Of a stretch of DNA of 64,000 bases, positions 41,951 through 50,783 are shown in pieces. Position 1 is the stretch's first letter; each line of letters begins with the position of its first letter. Location: the NCBI GenBank assembly GCA_020634855.1, contig JACKAU010000005.1, forward strand, positions 372,001-436,000. The letters are read 5' to 3'. The translations under genes and the position numbers were made by a program. The notes beneath the pieces were generated by a model. That model worked only from the letters and a program-made list of their open reading frames with translations. It was not told the origin of the DNA and did not search any database. Source of the stretch: Anaerolineales bacterium. GTDB taxonomy: Bacteria > Chloroflexota > Anaerolineae > 4572-78 > J111.

Positions 41951-43396
41951 TTATTGAATAAGCCAGGGAACGTGCAGTGCTGTCTTGCGCAGGGGATCGA
42001 TCAGTAGATTGGGGAACAAACCGGTCAGAATACAAATGAACGCTACCACGATAATGATGATCATGAGAAAGCGCGGCTCTTGACTATTTCGTAAAATATT
42101 GGTCGAGAATGGTTTCGATGCCCGTTCTACGCGCCGGTCTGAACCTAACAAGGCCCACAGTCCCCGCAAATACCCTACGGCAACCCCCAAACCGCCCAAC
42201 ACCAAAAAGATCACCCAACTGGGATTGTTGGCGGCTGCCGAGCGGAGAAGCTGCCAGTAGGGCGCGAAGCCGGCCGTAAAAGGCGTCCCGGCCAGGGTCA
42301 ACCCGCCGATAATCAACCCGGCGGCGGCCAAAGGCATTTCGCGAACCATGCCGTTGACGTAGGAAAAACCGTCGCTGGCTACTCGGAGGTAAAGAGTGGA
42401 GGTGCTGACCGCGATGAGGACCAGAGCCAGGGCGCGCACTGTCAGATTGACCAGGATGGTCAGGACAGCGGCCTGGCCGCCCAACCCCAATAAAGCCAAC
42501 GTACAGCCGATGTTATAAAGCGCAGCATAACCCATAAGTTCACTGAAGCCGCGCTGCATACTGGCCCAGACCCCACCCACAAAAGCCGTAGCCACCCCGG
42601 CAATGAGGATCGCGTTCATCAGAAAAGTGGAGTTGGTGAGCCAGGGCAAATCGGCAAATAGGTTGATGAGCGTCGAGAAAACCACCATCGGAAAAGTAAT
42701 CAGAACAAACACGGCCGTGATCGGGGCCGATTCGGTGGCGGTGCTGGTCAGCCAGCCGTGAAACGGAACAACGGCCAGCCACAAAGCAAAGCCGATCCCC
42801 ACCAACATGGCCGTCTGATCGATCTCGGCCAGAGTGACAATACCGCCGCTCAACTGATAGGCGTCGATGCGCCAGGCGGCGAGTAAGAAAATCGGCGTGG
42901 CCAGAGACACCAGTGTCAGGAAGCGCAGCGCTGCCCGCGTGGACTCCAGCCGTTGGGTTTGGATGACAAAGACCATCAAAATGGCGGCCAGTTCAATAAA
43001 GATGGCCGTAATCCCCAAATGCCGCGATAAACTGGCCGCCACAAACAGCCCCAAAATAATCAACGCCGCCGGATAAAAGACGCGTCCCTCTTGGCCCGTC
43101 ACCTTGCCGAAATGGGTGACGCGCTTTTCTTGGGCAACGGACAGCAAGGTCAGCGTCAGAAACAGGATCGACGTGGCCGAAAACACGAGCGTCAGCGTCG
43201 TTTGCGAAAGGGCATCCAGGGCAATCGGCCGGCCAAGTAGGTTCAATACAACGCCGGTCGGTAGGTTGGCCGCCAGCCAGGCCGAAAGAAAGGTGATGAT
43301 CGCCGCCACAATGGCCCCCAGGCCCACCCGGCGCAAAACGTAGACGATCGGGGCGACGCCGATAGGGAGAGCAACTAACCATAAAGCGGGCGGCAT
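41951..43396 (-). CDS. Complex-I-like proton-translocating membrane subunit (NuoN/NuoM type)
   Basis: A 481-residue protein with about fourteen hydrophobic segments and the proton_antipo_M core: LHFGKVTGQEGRVFYPAALI-type region at about 95-115, then FHGWLTSTATESAPITAVFV near 215 (with the His-x-Trp-L pattern of antiporter-like subunits). It is the last gene of a minus-strand trio. Its ATG (43396) overlaps the stop of the preceding gene in an ATGA, so translation is coupled. It probably pumps protons or sodium as part of a respiratory or Mrp-like complex. No redox subunits are nearby. Confidence 0.8.
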   Translation of the reverse strand: MPPALWLVALPIGVAPIVYVLRRVGLGAIVAAIITFLSAWLAANLPTGVVLNLLGRPIALDALSQTTLTLVFSATSILFLTLTLLSVAQEKRVTHFGKVTGQEGRVFYPAALIILGLFVAASLSRHLGITAIFIELAAILMVFVIQTQRLESTRAALRFLTLVSLATPIFLLAAWRIDAYQLSGGIVTLAEIDQTAMLVGIGFALWLAVVPFHGWLTSTATESAPITAVFVLITFPMVVFSTLINLFADLPWLTNSTFLMNAILIAGVATAFVGGVWASMQRGFSELMGYAALYNIGCTLALLGLGGQAAVLTILVNLTVRALALVLIAVSTSTLYLRVASDGFSYVNGMVREMPLAAAGLIIGGLTLAGTPFTAGFAPYWQLLRSAAANNPSWVIFLVLGGLGVAVGYLRGLWALLGSDRRVERASKPFSTNILRNSQEPRFLMIIIIVVAFICILTGLFPNLLIDPLRKTALHVPWLIQ

Positions 43397-44091
43397 CAGG
43401 CGTCCTCCTCCAAACCGGTCCCTTTAACCACGGTCAAATAGCCGACGGCCAGGGCAATCAACAGCGTCACCGAACCCCACAGTCCGGTTAGCAGCAAACT
43501 GTTTTCTAAGGTGGTGTAATATAGATCGAACCCGACCAGGACGGTAAATAGACCGTGCCCGGCTTTCATCGGATCCTCGGTTATCATCAGCGTGACCAGT
43601 CCGGACACAACCAGCCAATAAACCGCTGTTGTCACCGTGGCGGCCGAGCCGGGCAGCGGAAAGCTACTGCTAATGGTCAAGATGACCAGGATCATAATCA
43701 GACCCACAAAAATTCTAAAAACTAAACCGGTTGGAGTGGAGCTATATTGACCGGTCAACGCACTCACTCCACCGGAGAGGTCTCGCCAGCGACCCAACTT
43801 AAAAGACCAAGTTTCTACGTTGAGTGACGGACGCACTGAAATTTGACGAGCCGATAGAAATAAAATAGGGCAGATGAACGCACCGATCAAGATTTTTAAG
43901 ACCGCAATGTCCGGGCGGACCAGTCGCATCAGGATGATGCCCACCAAAACATACTGCGCCAGCAAGGCCAAAATCAGAATGCGCCAATCTTTAAAGAGCA
44001 AAATGACGCTGGCAGTAATAAAGAGACCCAGCAGTGCAGTTTCATACGTCACCAATTTAAGTTGATCGAGAATTTCCAGCAATGTTGGCAT
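43396..44091 (-). CDS. Small membrane subunit of the complex-I-like module (HyfE/NuoJK-like)
   Basis: A 231-residue protein with about seven hydrophobic segments in two groups: residues 15-80, then after a soluble loop 120-228. It is weakly reminiscent of HyfE or fused NuoJ/NuoK-like subunits, which carry part of the proton path (acidic residues in MITEDPMKAGHGLF). It lies 13 bp after the 551-residue subunit gene and overlaps the next start. It was not firmly recognised; the assignment leans on neighbours. Confidence 0.55.
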   Translation of the reverse strand: MPTLLEILDQLKLVTYETALLGLFITASVILLFKDWRILILALLAQYVLVGIILMRLVRPDIAVLKILIGAFICPILFLSARQISVRPSLNVETWSFKLGRWRDLSGGVSALTGQYSSTPTGLVFRIFVGLIMILVILTISSSFPLPGSAATVTTAVYWLVVSGLVTLMITEDPMKAGHGLFTVLVGFDLYYTTLENSLLLTGLWGSVTLLIALAVGYLTVVKGTGLEEDA

Positions 44092-44104
44092 GATAATAGC
44101 CGCT

Positions 44105-45760
44105 CTAACTCAATAAAATAACCAGGGCGCCCACCAGGGCAGTGAATATGGCCCAGCCCATATAATGCTGTCCCTCCAGAATGACCCGCACCCGCAGGCC
44201 AAATTTCCCGGCCTCTTTGAACAAGATTTGCCCCCAGCCGGGTAACCAGGCCAGAGAGGCTATCGCCACCACCATTCTGGTGGGGATGTGTAGCCGTTCA
44301 ATAATTTCGCGGCGAAAATAGCCCAGCAAACTACCGATCACCGGCACAATGATCGTAATCGCTACAGCCCCAATTGAAAGCTCGACCTGGCTGATAGATA
44401 AATTGCTTTGGGTCAGCGCTGAAAAAATGAATGGCCCCAATCCGGGGGTCAGAAATGGTACCATGGCCAGAATGCCAATCGTTGACCACCAACTATTGGT
44501 TTCATCGCCTCCAGCCAGCGTAAACCAGTAGCGCACCAAACCGCTGAAAGCTAGCGCTTCGGCCAGAATCACGACGCCGATCATCACCGGTTGGTTGCCG
44601 GCCAGAAACGCCTCATACATTGAGAGTTTGGCCACCCAGCCTAATGAAAACGGAGCGCCGATTAAAGTCAGGGTGGCGGCTGCGGCCGGCAAATACGGCC
44701 AGGACCAGGCTTGTTCTTTCAAACGCGGCCGGCCCAAAGCCGGGGTAACCCACAAGGCCACCAAACTTAAGATCAGACCGACAGCAAAAGCGGCCATCGC
44801 CCCGGAGGACAGCGGTTGGGCTACCAGTATTACCAAAACTTCGGTTAAGATGAGCCAGGTTAGTAGCGCCGAGCGGGTTTCTTGCGCGGTTTCTACGGCT
44901 TCGTCATTGTGCCTAAGGCTGGTTAACCAAGCCAACAAGCCGCTAAGCAGCGCGGTTAAGACGATCAACCAGCGAATTAGCTCCGGCAGCGGCTGCCCCA
45001 CGGTTCTGATAGTCAGGTAGAGGCCCACTGTAATCGTTAGGGCAAAGTAAATCAAGCGAGCATCGCTGCGCCAATGGGGATGGATCGCCACCTCCAGAAA
45101 CGGATACAGGCCCAACCGCAGCCAAAGCGCGATCCCTAACAAAATGAAAGCGGCGGTTGGGGCGGTGGCCAAGGTTAGACTGGCCAGTAGGATGGCCCCG
45201 CTCGTCAAAATCCCTAAGAACAGCCGAGCTACGCCCAGGTCTGGATGTTTTTGGCTTAGCCAATAAAAACCCGTCAACGTATCAAAGGCCATGATCGCGT
45301 AGATCAGCGTCAAGCCATTGGCCGCCACGAACAAAAAACAGGCCCCCGCGCCGATGATGAGCCAACTGACAATTTCTATGCCATAAATATCATCGGTTGT
45401 GGAAGCGAGGGGATCGAAGTGCAGCAGCGTCACCGCCAGCAGCACCAGAATAACGACGATGAGGAAAGGCAAGCTCAATAAATCAGCTCGAACCGTTAAA
45501 GTTGCCGCCGACTCGCTGGTGACGAAGTTCCAGCCGGAGAGAATTTGTAACTCATCCGTAAGCGCATCGGGGTCAGTGCCCAGTCGAATAGCCAATAACG
45601 ACAACCCGGCCAATCCCACCAGAGCGGGCGCACTAAAATAGCGTATCCCCGGATGATTTTGCCATGTCTGCGGCAAACGCGGGCCAACGATCAACAAAAC
45701 TAAAGCGCTCAACAGCAAGATCGCCGCCGGCGCCAGTGGAGAAAGATAACTAACTAACAT
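44105..45760 (-). CDS. Complex-I-like proton-translocating membrane subunit (large)
   Basis: A 551-residue polytopic protein with roughly fifteen hydrophobic helices, related to the NuoL/NuoM/NuoN antiporter-like subunits. It contains LTLIYAIMAFDTLTGFYWLS near residue 125, AIHPHWRSDARLIYFALTIT near 225 and GAPFSLGWVAKLSMYEAFLA near 370, which resemble the broken-helix and Lys positions of the family. It is first in its operon and starts at ATG 45760, back-to-back with the T-box promoter at 45832. It would form a membrane ion pump with the two following subunits. Confidence 0.75.
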   Translation of the reverse strand: MLVSYLSPLAPAAILLLSALVLLIVGPRLPQTWQNHPGIRYFSAPALVGLAGLSLLAIRLGTDPDALTDELQILSGWNFVTSESAATLTVRADLLSLPFLIVVILVLLAVTLLHFDPLASTTDDIYGIEIVSWLIIGAGACFLFVAANGLTLIYAIMAFDTLTGFYWLSQKHPDLGVARLFLGILTSGAILLASLTLATAPTAAFILLGIALWLRLGLYPFLEVAIHPHWRSDARLIYFALTITVGLYLTIRTVGQPLPELIRWLIVLTALLSGLLAWLTSLRHNDEAVETAQETRSALLTWLILTEVLVILVAQPLSSGAMAAFAVGLILSLVALWVTPALGRPRLKEQAWSWPYLPAAAATLTLIGAPFSLGWVAKLSMYEAFLAGNQPVMIGVVILAEALAFSGLVRYWFTLAGGDETNSWWSTIGILAMVPFLTPGLGPFIFSALTQSNLSISQVELSIGAVAITIIVPVIGSLLGYFRREIIERLHIPTRMVVAIASLAWLPGWGQILFKEAGKFGLRVRVILEGQHYMGWAIFTALVGALVILLS

Positions 45761-45831
45761 GAAGCCGAAATTTTAGCACAGTTGCCGGGGAGAATCAATT
45801 TGACTGCTGTGACCTCATTCTTTTCCTGAAC

Positions 45832-45860
45832 TTGACAGCCCCCAACCGATATGATATATT
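45832..45860 (+). promoter_or_regulatory. Promoter of the T-box/ileS transcript
   Basis: A perfect TTGACA (45832-45837), 17 bp, and TATATT (45855-45860). Transcription would begin near 45867, just before stem I of the T-box. Confidence 0.8.
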
Positions 45861-45879
45861 TTTCATCGTTAAAAATTAA

Positions 45880-46250
45880 CAAAAGCTACGACGGAAACGA
45901 GTACGTAAGCGTCGATGCCCAGCGAGTTCGGGACGGTGGAAGCCGAATGCATCAAGCTTACCGAAAATCCTTCCAGAGCTGCCAACCGAAAACGAGTTTG
46001 TTGAGTTTGTAGAGTTAATGGAGTTTGTAGAGTTGAATAAATTTTAGTCAACTCCATAAACTCTAAGAACTCCATAAACTCTAAGAACTTTACCGAGTAG
46101 GCTTGGCCGGAGTCGCTTCACGTTAGCGAGGCGAGCTTGTCGGAGATGATCTCCCGCAAGCGACAAAGCGAGTGGCAACACTAATTTGGGTGGTACCGCG
46201 GTAGTCGATGAGACTCTCGTCCCATGGTTTGGGAATGAGAGTTTTTTGTT
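45880..46250 (+). promoter_or_regulatory. T-box riboswitch (probably tRNA-Ile) with an inserted repeat
   Basis: Stem I elements include ACGGAAACGAGTACG, the AGCGAGTTCGGGACGGTGG arm with GAAGCCG, and a candidate specifier ATC (Ile) at 45951-45953; an overlapping GCA (Ala) is the alternative. The invariant T-box GGGTGGTACCGCGG is at 46188-46201. The terminator hairpin ACTCTCGTCCCA/TGGGAATGAGAGT with T6 is at 46213-46247. Uncharged tRNA should pair with specifier and T-box and prevent termination, raising expression of the editing protein, HicAB and ileS genes. Between stem I and the antiterminator sits a roughly 100 bp insertion of GAGTTTGTAGAGTT repeats (45990-46090). Confidence 0.85.
45990..46090. 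repeat. Inverted repeat inserted inside the T-box leader
   Basis: Tandem words GAGTTTGTAGAGTT on the left (46011-46036 region) pair with AACTCCATAAACTCT copies on the right (46048-46082). Together they make a long A/T-rich hairpin in the RNA. Similar ACTCAATAAACTC words occur at 13800-13825, so it appears to be a dispersed element. Confidence 0.7.
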
Positions 46251-46300
46251 TAAAAATAGAAATTAGAAAATAGAAGTTACTTTCTGATTTCTCTGGAGGT

Positions 46301-47008
46301 ATGATGACTGAACTTTTAGCTCACACTGACGCCTACTTAAAAGATTTTCACGCTACAGTTGTAGCGGTTAACGCCGATGAAAACGCCGTAGCCTTAGATC
46401 AAACGGCTTTTTATCCCGGCGGCGGTGGCCAACCGTGCGATTACGGTTGGCTGAATGATGTGTCGGTTAACAAGGTTAAACGACAGGGCGAGCACATCTG
46501 GCACTGGCTCGACGGTGATCTGCCGGCCGAAGGCGATACCGTCCACGGCCGCCTCGACTGGGATCGCCGCCACAAGTTGATGCGCACCCATACCGCCTTT
46601 CATATTCTATGTGGCGTCGTTTGGCGCGATTACGAAGCGCAGGTGACCGGCGGCAATATGGATGTTCTTAAGGGCCGTATGGATTTTGAGTTCGAAACGC
46701 TACGGCAGGAGTTGGTCAAGGAAATCGAAGAGAAGCTCAATGTCGAAGTCGAGGCGGCGCGTGATGTTCACGTCAAAATCCTGCCGCGTGAAGAAGCCTT
46801 TCAAATTCCCGATCTCATTCGCACCAAAATCAACCTGCTGCCCGCAGGCATCACCGAAGTCCGTACCGTCGAAATCGAAGGCTTGGATCTGCAAGCCGAT
46901 GGCGGTACTCACGTTGCTAATACACGTGAGGTGGGTAAGATTAAAGTAGTTGGGTATAAGAGTAAAGGTAAGATCAATAAACGTATTCAGCTTGAGATAA
47001 CAGATTAA
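46301..47008 (+). CDS. Alanyl-tRNA editing protein (AlaX-like)
   Basis: A 235-residue free-standing editing domain that deacylates Ser-tRNA(Ala) or Gly-tRNA(Ala). The N-terminal part has the AlaRS-editing start VVAVNADENAVALDQTAFYP with GGGGQPCDYG. The zinc motif HxxxH is H97 and H101 in RTHTAFHILC, and the second ligand region reads ADGGTHVANTREVGKIKV, where a Cys often precedes GGTH but Asp is here. The start is ATG 46301 or 46304 after GGAGG. It is the first gene after the T-box, so its expression follows tRNA charging. Asp for Cys is known in short AlaX proteins; activity is likely but unproved. Confidence 0.85.
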   Translation: MMTELLAHTDAYLKDFHATVVAVNADENAVALDQTAFYPGGGGQPCDYGWLNDVSVNKVKRQGEHIWHWLDGDLPAEGDTVHGRLDWDRRHKLMRTHTAFHILCGVVWRDYEAQVTGGNMDVLKGRMDFEFETLRQELVKEIEEKLNVEVEAARDVHVKILPREEAFQIPDLIRTKINLLPAGITEVRTVEIEGLDLQADGGTHVANTREVGKIKVVGYKSKGKINKRIQLEITD

Positions 47009-47037
47009 GTACTCTCTGGAAATAGGGAGGCTAAGTT

Positions 47038-47295
47038 TTGAGCCGACATGACAAGACTCTGCAAAAAATTTTGAGAGGGACTGCCGACGCGAATATCTCT
47101 TTCGACCAACTGTGCAATTTGCTCAAGTGGCTTGGTTTTGATGAACGAATTCGAGGAAGCCACCATATTTTTACAAGAAAAGATGTTGAAGAAATCTTAA
47201 ATTTACAAGCCAAAGCTGATAAGGCAAAATCTTATCAAGTAAAACAAGTACGCAATATCATTCTGAAGTATAAAATAGGTGGGGAAAATGATTAG
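47038..47295 (+). CDS. HicA-like type II toxin
   Basis: An 85-residue protein with the HicA double-stranded-RNA-binding-like fold. NISFDQLCNLLKWLGFDERI is followed by the catalytic-type RGSHHIFTRKDVEEIL (His in SHH), and the end has AKSYQVKQVRNIILKYKI. HicA cleaves mRNA; the C-terminal extension suits the family variant paired with a small HicB. The start is TTG 47038 after GGAGGCTAAG. It overlaps HicB by 8 bp. It sits between AlaX and ileS, so a T-box-controlled transcript would include it. Confidence 0.8.
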   Translation: MSRHDKTLQKILRGTADANISFDQLCNLLKWLGFDERIRGSHHIFTRKDVEEILNLQAKADKAKSYQVKQVRNIILKYKIGGEND

Positions 47296-47497
47296 ATACG
47301 AAATAATTATTTATTGGAGCGAAGACGATCAAGCCTTTGTTGCAGAAGTTCCAGAATTAGCCGGTTGTATGGCTGATGGTCAAACCTATCAAGAAGCGCT
47401 GGCAAATGCAGAGATAATTATTCAGGAATGGATTGACACGGCTAAAGAATTAGGTCGCCCGATACCGGAACCTAAAGGACGATTAATTTACGCATAG
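47288..47497 (+). CDS. HicB-like antitoxin
   Basis: A 69-residue partly degraded RNase-H-fold antitoxin: IIYWSEDDQAFVAEVPELAG, CMADGQTYQEALANAEIIIQ and EWIDTAKELGRPIPEPKGR. This is the standard HicB N-terminal domain without a separate DNA-binding C-terminus. ATG 47288 is preferred over GTG 47279. The pair lies 60 bp before ileS. Confidence 0.85.
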   Translation: MIRYEIIIYWSEDDQAFVAEVPELAGCMADGQTYQEALANAEIIIQEWIDTAKELGRPIPEPKGRLIYA

Positions 47498-47557
47498 CCT
47501 ATAGATACGAACAACGCTCTGCTAAAGGCATACAATTTTGTAAAAGAGGTACACCTT

Positions 47558-50500
47558 ATGAAAGAGACGATGGCCTACTTCAAACCGGCCTCACCTGAAG
47601 TCAACTTTGCCAAACTCGATGAGGCGGTTTTGAATTTTTGGGAAGAAAATAACACCTTCGAACGCAGCGTCGAGCGGCGGTCGGTCGACAATTCGTATGT
47701 GTTCTACGATGGCCCGCCCTTTGCTACCGGCCTGCCTCACTACGGCCACATTATGACCAGCATTATCAAAGACGTGGTGCCGCGCTTTTTTACGATGAAA
47801 GGAAAACGCGTCGAGCGCCGCTTTGGCTGGGACTGCCACGGCGTGCCGGTTGAGTTCGAACTGGAAAAGGAGATGGGCCTCAACGGCCGGTCCGATATCC
47901 TGGAGATGGGCATCGGCAACTTCAACGAAGCTTGCCGGGTCATCGTGTTGCGCTACACTCGCGAGTGGCAGGAGGTCATCACCCGCATCGGCCGTTGGGT
48001 CGATTTTGAACACGACTACAAAACCATGAATCCGGACTATATGGAAACGGTCTGGTGGGTCTTCAAAACGCTGTACGACAAAGGGTTGATCTACGAAGAT
48101 TACAAGGTGGTCCACTACTCGTGGCGGCTGTCGACGCCGTACTCCAACTTTGAGGCGACGCTGGACGACGCCTACCGGATGCGACAGGACCCGTCGGTGG
48201 TGGTGACGTTCAAACTCGACGGCGAGGACACCAACGTTCTGGCTTGGACGACCACGCCTTGGACGTTGCCGTCGAACATGGCGCTGGCCGTCAGCCCGGA
48301 GATTACCTACGCTAAGATAAAAAATGGCGACGGGAGCATCTACGTGATGGCCAAGAGTCTCGTCGATCAGCATTTTAAGGAAGGTGAGTACGAAACGCTG
48401 GCCGAATTCAGCGGCAGCGAACTGGTCGGCAAAACGTACCAGCCGTTATTGCCCTACTTTGGCGACAAAAAGAGCGAGGGCGCCTTCCGCATTCTCAGCG
48501 CCGATTTTGTCTCGGATGAGGACGGTACGGGCATCGTTCACATCGCGCCGGCCTACGGTGAAGATGACTTCTTCCTGTCCCGAGCTAACGGCGTGCCGAT
48601 GGTTAATCCGGTCAACGATACGGGCGACTTCGACAGCACCGTGCCGGATTTTGCCGGCATGAACGTCTTCGACGCCAACCGGCCGATCATCCAAAAGCTC
48701 AAAGCCGAGGGGCTGCTTCATTCGCAGAAAACCATCGATCACAGCTACCCGCACGACTGGCGCACCGACACGCCGCTGATCTATCGAGCCATTCCGTCGT
48801 GGTACGTCAATGTAACCAAATTCAAGCAAGATATGCTGGCCGCCAACCAGCAGATCAATTGGTATCCGACGCACGTCAAAAACGGCGCGTTCGGCAACTG
48901 GTTGGAAGGCGCACGCGATTGGGCTATCTCGCGCAACCGTTTCTGGGGCGCGCCGATCCCGGTCTGGCGCTGCACCGCCGACGACTGCACCGCCGAAGTC
49001 GTGGTCGGCAGCGTGGATGAATTGAAGGCGCTGTCGGGCGTCGAGGAGTTAGCCGATCTGCACAGCCACTTTGTCGACAAAATCACCTTCCCCTGCCCCG
49101 ACTGCGGCGCGGAGATGCAGCGCATCCCGGAGGTACTCGACTGCTGGTTCGAGTCCGGCTCGATGCCGTACGGCCAAATTCACTATCCGTTTGAGAATAA
49201 GGATTGGTTCCAGGACAATTTCCCGGCGGATTTCATCGTCGAGTACATCGGCCAGACGCGGGGCTGGTTCTACACGCTGGTGGTGCTGAGCGCGGCGCTG
49301 TTCAACTGCCCGCCGTTTAAGAACGCCATCGCTCACGGCATCTTGCTAGGCGAGGACGGCCGCAAGATGAGCAAGCGGCTGCGCAACTATCCCGATGTTG
49401 ATGAAACTATCGCCAAATACGGAGCCGACGCGCTGCGCCTGTACTTGATGGGCCACCCGGTCATCGACGGCAACGACAGCAGCATCGAAGGCGCGGGTAT
49501 CAGCGAGATGCTGCGCCGCTTCGTCATCCCGGTCTGGAACGCCTTCAGCTTCCTAACTCGCTACGCCGAGATCGACCAGTGGCAGCCGGCCACCGGTTTC
49601 GCCGATGCGCCGGAGGTGACCGAGCCGGCATTTAGCGATCTCGACCGCTGGATCCGCTCGCGCACCTACGCCCTGACCTACGAGGTGGACGAAGCGCTGA
49701 GCAACTACCGGCTGCGTGAGGCGGTCGGGCGGCTGCTCGATTACATCGACGACTTGAACAACTGGTATATCCGTCGCTCGCGGGATCGCTTCTGGCAGGC
49801 GGACAAAGACGGCGACAAACTGGCCGCCTATCAAACTCTGCACGAGGTGATGGTCTTGCTCTGTCAGGTGGCCTCGCCGCTAGCGCCCTTCTTTACCGAG
49901 TTGATGTACAAAAACCTGACCGGCAATGAATCGGTCCATCTGACCGATTGGCCTACGCCCGACAAATCGGTCATCGATGAAGAACTCAACGCCAAAATGG
50001 CCGAAGTACGGCAAATCGCCTCACTGGGATTGGCGGCGCGGGCCAAGGTCAACATTAAGGTGCGCCAGCCGCTTAGCAAAGTGACGGTGCGCAACAACCA
50101 CGTCCTCGGCCCGGTCGATATCGAGCTGATCAAAGACGAGCTAAACGTCAAAACTGTCGAATTGCGCGACGACGTTAGCGAGTATACTGAAGCCATCGCC
50201 AAGCCGAACGCCCGCGTCATCGGGCCGCAGTACGGCAAAGCAACGCCGCAAATCATGAAGGCGGTCAAATCGAACAACTTCGAGGCGCTGCCCGACGGTC
50301 GCTACAAAGTGGCCGGCAACGACGCCTGGGTTTTAGACGCTGACGTGATCAACGTTCACTTCGAGGGCAAAGACGGCTTCGCTTGCGAAACCCTGCGCGA
50401 TCTGGTCGTGGTGCTTGATGTCCACGTCACGCCCGAACTCGAACGCGAGGGGTTGGCCCGCGACCTGGTGCGCCAGGTCCAAACCCTGCGCAAAGAGGCC

Positions 50501-50701
50501 GACTACAAGCTCGACGATCGCATCACCGTTGGCTTCCTGACCGGCGACGAAACCCTGCAAGCCATCATCGCTGAGTTCGGCGCGTACATCCGCAGCGAGA
50601 CGCTGGCTAAATCACTGCTAACAGACTCGACGGATGGGTGGGATTTGACCAAGCAAGTAACCGTCGGCGACGTGACGTTAGATATTGGCGTCAAGCGGTA
50701 G
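47558..50701 (+). CDS. ileS: Isoleucyl-tRNA synthetase (eukaryote-like, IleS2 type)
   Basis: A 1047-residue class I synthetase that charges tRNA-Ile. The HIGH motif is HYGH at 61-64 in GLPHYGHIMTS, a variant typical of eukaryote-like IleRS2. GWDCHGVPVEFELEK and the CP1 editing region (WTTTPWTLPSNMALAV, then GIVHIAPAYGEDD) follow. The KMSKR loop is at 603-607. An anticodon-binding domain and a C-terminal extension with IleRS2 features follow. This type is often naturally resistant to mupirocin (family knowledge, not tested here). ATG 47558 follows AAAGAGG. A terminator closes the operon at 50713. Confidence 0.97.
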   Translation: MKETMAYFKPASPEVNFAKLDEAVLNFWEENNTFERSVERRSVDNSYVFYDGPPFATGLPHYGHIMTSIIKDVVPRFFTMKGKRVERRFGWDCHGVPVEFELEKEMGLNGRSDILEMGIGNFNEACRVIVLRYTREWQEVITRIGRWVDFEHDYKTMNPDYMETVWWVFKTLYDKGLIYEDYKVVHYSWRLSTPYSNFEATLDDAYRMRQDPSVVVTFKLDGEDTNVLAWTTTPWTLPSNMALAVSPEITYAKIKNGDGSIYVMAKSLVDQHFKEGEYETLAEFSGSELVGKTYQPLLPYFGDKKSEGAFRILSADFVSDEDGTGIVHIAPAYGEDDFFLSRANGVPMVNPVNDTGDFDSTVPDFAGMNVFDANRPIIQKLKAEGLLHSQKTIDHSYPHDWRTDTPLIYRAIPSWYVNVTKFKQDMLAANQQINWYPTHVKNGAFGNWLEGARDWAISRNRFWGAPIPVWRCTADDCTAEVVVGSVDELKALSGVEELADLHSHFVDKITFPCPDCGAEMQRIPEVLDCWFESGSMPYGQIHYPFENKDWFQDNFPADFIVEYIGQTRGWFYTLVVLSAALFNCPPFKNAIAHGILLGEDGRKMSKRLRNYPDVDETIAKYGADALRLYLMGHPVIDGNDSSIEGAGISEMLRRFVIPVWNAFSFLTRYAEIDQWQPATGFADAPEVTEPAFSDLDRWIRSRTYALTYEVDEALSNYRLREAVGRLLDYIDDLNNWYIRRSRDRFWQADKDGDKLAAYQTLHEVMVLLCQVASPLAPFFTELMYKNLTGNESVHLTDWPTPDKSVIDEELNAKMAEVRQIASLGLAARAKVNIKVRQPLSKVTVRNNHVLGPVDIELIKDELNVKTVELRDDVSEYTEAIAKPNARVIGPQYGKATPQIMKAVKSNNFEALPDGRYKVAGNDAWVLDADVINVHFEGKDGFACETLRDLVVVLDVHVTPELEREGLARDLVRQVQTLRKEADYKLDDRITVGFLTGDETLQAIIAEFGAYIRSETLAKSLLTDSTDGWDLTKQVTVGDVTLDIGVKR

Positions 50702-50712
50702 CCGTTGAAATG

Positions 50713-50747
50713 AAAAAGCCCTCGCCAATCGACGAGGGCTTTTTTGT
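50713..50747 (+). terminator. Terminator of the ileS operon
   Basis: AAAAAGCCCTCG (50713-50724) and CGAGGGCTTTTT (50733-50744) form a 12 bp stem, followed by T. The A-run on the other side makes it usable in both directions, so it also serves the convergent sortase gene. Confidence 0.9.
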
Positions 50748-50783
50748 TTTATTGAGCTGTGACTTACGATTATAATAAATTAG

